Shown in pieces: positions 5,148 to 5,836 of a stretch of 5,836 nucleotides of DNA; position 1 is the stretch's first letter; each line of letters starts with the position of its first letter. The DNA is from Planctomycetota bacterium (lineage in GTDB: Bacteria > Planctomycetota > Planctomycetia > Pirellulales > Pirellulaceae). Where the stretch lies: the NCBI GenBank assembly GCA_024274855.1, contig JAJSAJ010000210.1, forward strand, positions 1 through 5,836, given 5' to 3'. Under the pieces are notes generated by a model. It did no database searches. It saw only the letters and a list, made by a program, of their open reading frames with translations, and was not told where the DNA came from. Made by a program: the position numbers and the translations under genes.

Positions 5148-5644
5148 TTGTTGGCCCAGAGCCTCTAACACGGCAGCATTCCCTGGACTCATTCGAATGC
5201 GGAAAGCCGTCACTCACCCAATGGCTGCGACAGCATGCTCTGATGAATCAGGGTGCTGGCATGACGCAGACCTATGTCATTCACCGTGATACAAGAGTAA
5301 TCGGCTACTACTCACTTTGTCCCGGCAGCGTTGCTCGCGAAACAGCCATCCCACGAATGCTGCGAGGCATCGCTGGCCACCGAGAAATACCCACCATATT
5401 GATTGCACGACTCGCTGTTGACCTTTCCGAACACGGTACCGGACTGGGCGCTGCATTGTTGAAGGACGCGTTCCTGCGAGCCGTCAATGCCGCCAACGCG
5501 ATTGCTGGCCGTGCGATCGTCGTACACGCGATTGACGACGAAGCCGTTCGATTCTACGAATACTTCGATTTCACCCGATCGCCGGACGACGATCGCATCC
5601 TGATGATCTTGATGAAGGACGTACGAGCCATGCTCGGACCGTGA
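5144..5644 (+). CDS. GNAT acetyltransferase toxin (TacT-like)
   Basis: 166 residues, full length for TacT-type toxins, which acetylate the amino group of charged aminoacyl-tRNAs and stop translation. Features in order: FECGKPSLTQWLRQHA (17-32), the family N-terminal signature; QTYVIHRDTRVIGYYSL (42-58); and RLAVDLSEHGTGLGAALL (89-106) with the acetyl-CoA loop HGTGLG (97-102). Then come VVHAIDDEAVRFYEYFDF (126-143), with Tyr138 in the position of the catalytic Tyr, and a final ILMILMKDV strand. His97 stands where Gln or Arg is usual in the Q/R-x-x-G-x-G/A motif. The start is a TTG overlapping the antitoxin stop (TTGA); an in-frame stop at 5129-5131 excludes any earlier start except non-canonical ones. 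No clear Shine-Dalgarno is present, so translation is probably coupled to the antitoxin, which helps keep toxin below antitoxin. It is intact and likely functional. Confidence 0.92.
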   Translation: MIVGPEPLTRQHSLDSFECGKPSLTQWLRQHALMNQGAGMTQTYVIHRDTRVIGYYSLCPGSVARETAIPRMLRGIAGHREIPTILIARLAVDLSEHGTGLGAALLKDAFLRAVNAANAIAGRAIVVHAIDDEAVRFYEYFDFTRSPDDDRILMILMKDVRAMLGP

Positions 5645-5691
5645 GCACGCTTCAATTGATAATAATCTTGCTGAAAAGCGATGTCGGCATC

Positions 5692-5758
5692 TGGCCGAAC
5701 CGAGCCGCCCCGACGCGAAGCGTCGGTTAACAGGCGCCGAGACGGCGCGAAGCGGCCA
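5692..5758 (+). other. Branched hairpin region downstream of the toxin gene
   Basis: Two perfect hairpins lie side by side: CCGACGC-GAA-GCGTCGG (5710-5726) and GCGCCG-AGA-CGGCGC (5734-5748). They are enclosed by an outer 6-base pairing, TGGCCG (5692-5697) with CGGCCA (5753-5758), giving a possible three-way junction. No T-tract follows. It directly abuts the third tRNA-end-like repeat. It may be a terminator-like 3' structure for the toxin-antitoxin mRNA or a site used by the mobile element. No known RNA family was recognised. Confidence 0.4.
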
Positions 5759-5774
5759 ATCCTGCCCCCGCTAC
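5758..5774 (+). repeat. tRNA 3'-end-like repeat, copy 3
   Basis: AATCCTGCCCCCGCTAC is the longest copy. It includes the AATCCTG that would form the end of the T loop and T stem in a tRNA with terminus TTCAAATCCTGCCCCCGCTACCA. It lacks the final CA: the sequence switches after CTAC to repeat R with a single intervening A. This abrupt switch marks a likely recombination junction. Confidence 0.55.
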
Positions 5775-5775
5775 A

Positions 5776-5836
5776 TTCGATCCTCTGGCAATCCGCCATC
5801 GGCGCCGGCGCTAGACCGGTCTATCCAGTATCCGGC
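5776..5836 (+). repeat. Repeat R, copy 2 (runs to the window edge)
   Basis: Second copy of the 3' gene end at 1594-1663, 9 bases shorter. Here only the last codons remain, FDPLAIRHRRRR and TAG (5812-5814), followed by the perfect dyad TAGACCGGTCTA (5812-5823) and AGTATCCGGC. The upstream part of the gene is absent because the sequence joins the tRNA-end-like core. It may extend beyond the window. Confidence 0.75.

Noticed and set aside
5690..5836. Integron attC-like cassette border with a toxin-antitoxin cassette
   Set aside because: Toxin-antitoxin genes near palindromic DNA suggested a cassette array, but no RYYYAAC/GTTRRRY core pair flanks the hairpins (GTTAACA does not fit), and the recurring core looks like a tRNA end instead.
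1..5836. CRISPR array, rRNA or riboswitch
   Set aside because: No regularly spaced short direct repeats, rRNA-like blocks or recognised aptamer cores were seen on either strand.

Overview
The window looks like accessory DNA from a moderately GC-rich member of the Pseudomonadota. That assignment is an inference from the protein families and GC-rich codon use; no taxonomic marker gene is present. The region is a patchwork of short blocks, several truncated, separated by short repeats that resemble the 3' end of a tRNA gene.

Layout. (1) Positions 1-286, minus strand: the last ~95 codons of a serine (resolvase/invertase-type) recombinase, open off the left edge. It reads through a perfect 13-bp hairpin into the complement of a tRNA-like 3' end. 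(2) About 290-1361, plus strand: the C-terminal part of a SWIM zinc finger/DUF6880-type protein, fused head-on to the recombinase remnant. (3) 1362-1730: no intact gene, only the 3' end of an unrecognised gene ending FDPLAIR plus a basic tail, followed by a palindrome-rich stretch. (4) 1731-1744: second copy of the tRNA-end-like repeat. (5) 1786-3660, minus strand: a compact operon of alpha/beta hydrolase, RraA/HMG-aldolase-like protein and KdgF-like cupin. A divergent Lrp/AsnC regulator follows at 3772-4269. (6) 4270-4785: mostly decayed sequence containing the helix-turn-helix of a transposase remnant. (7) 4786-5644: a complete DUF1778-GNAT toxin-antitoxin operon with a palindromic operator over its -10 box. 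(8) 5645-5836: a structured non-coding stretch, the third tRNA-end-like repeat, and directly after it a second copy of the FDPLAIR gene end.

How the parts fit. The hydrolase, aldolase-like protein and cupin are tightly spaced and face the Lrp regulator across a ~110-bp promoter region, so they probably form a small catabolic unit for an organic acid, controlled by that regulator. The substrate cannot be read from sequence. The toxin-antitoxin pair is a self-contained stabilisation module of the kind often carried by islands. The recurring TGCCCCCGCTAC core, the recombinase end that runs into one copy, and the duplicated gene end beside another together suggest two neighbouring integrated segments (1 to ~1731 and ~1731 to ~5763) that used the same tRNA-end target. 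This is an interpretation: the tRNA body and any intact recombinase lie outside the window or are gone.
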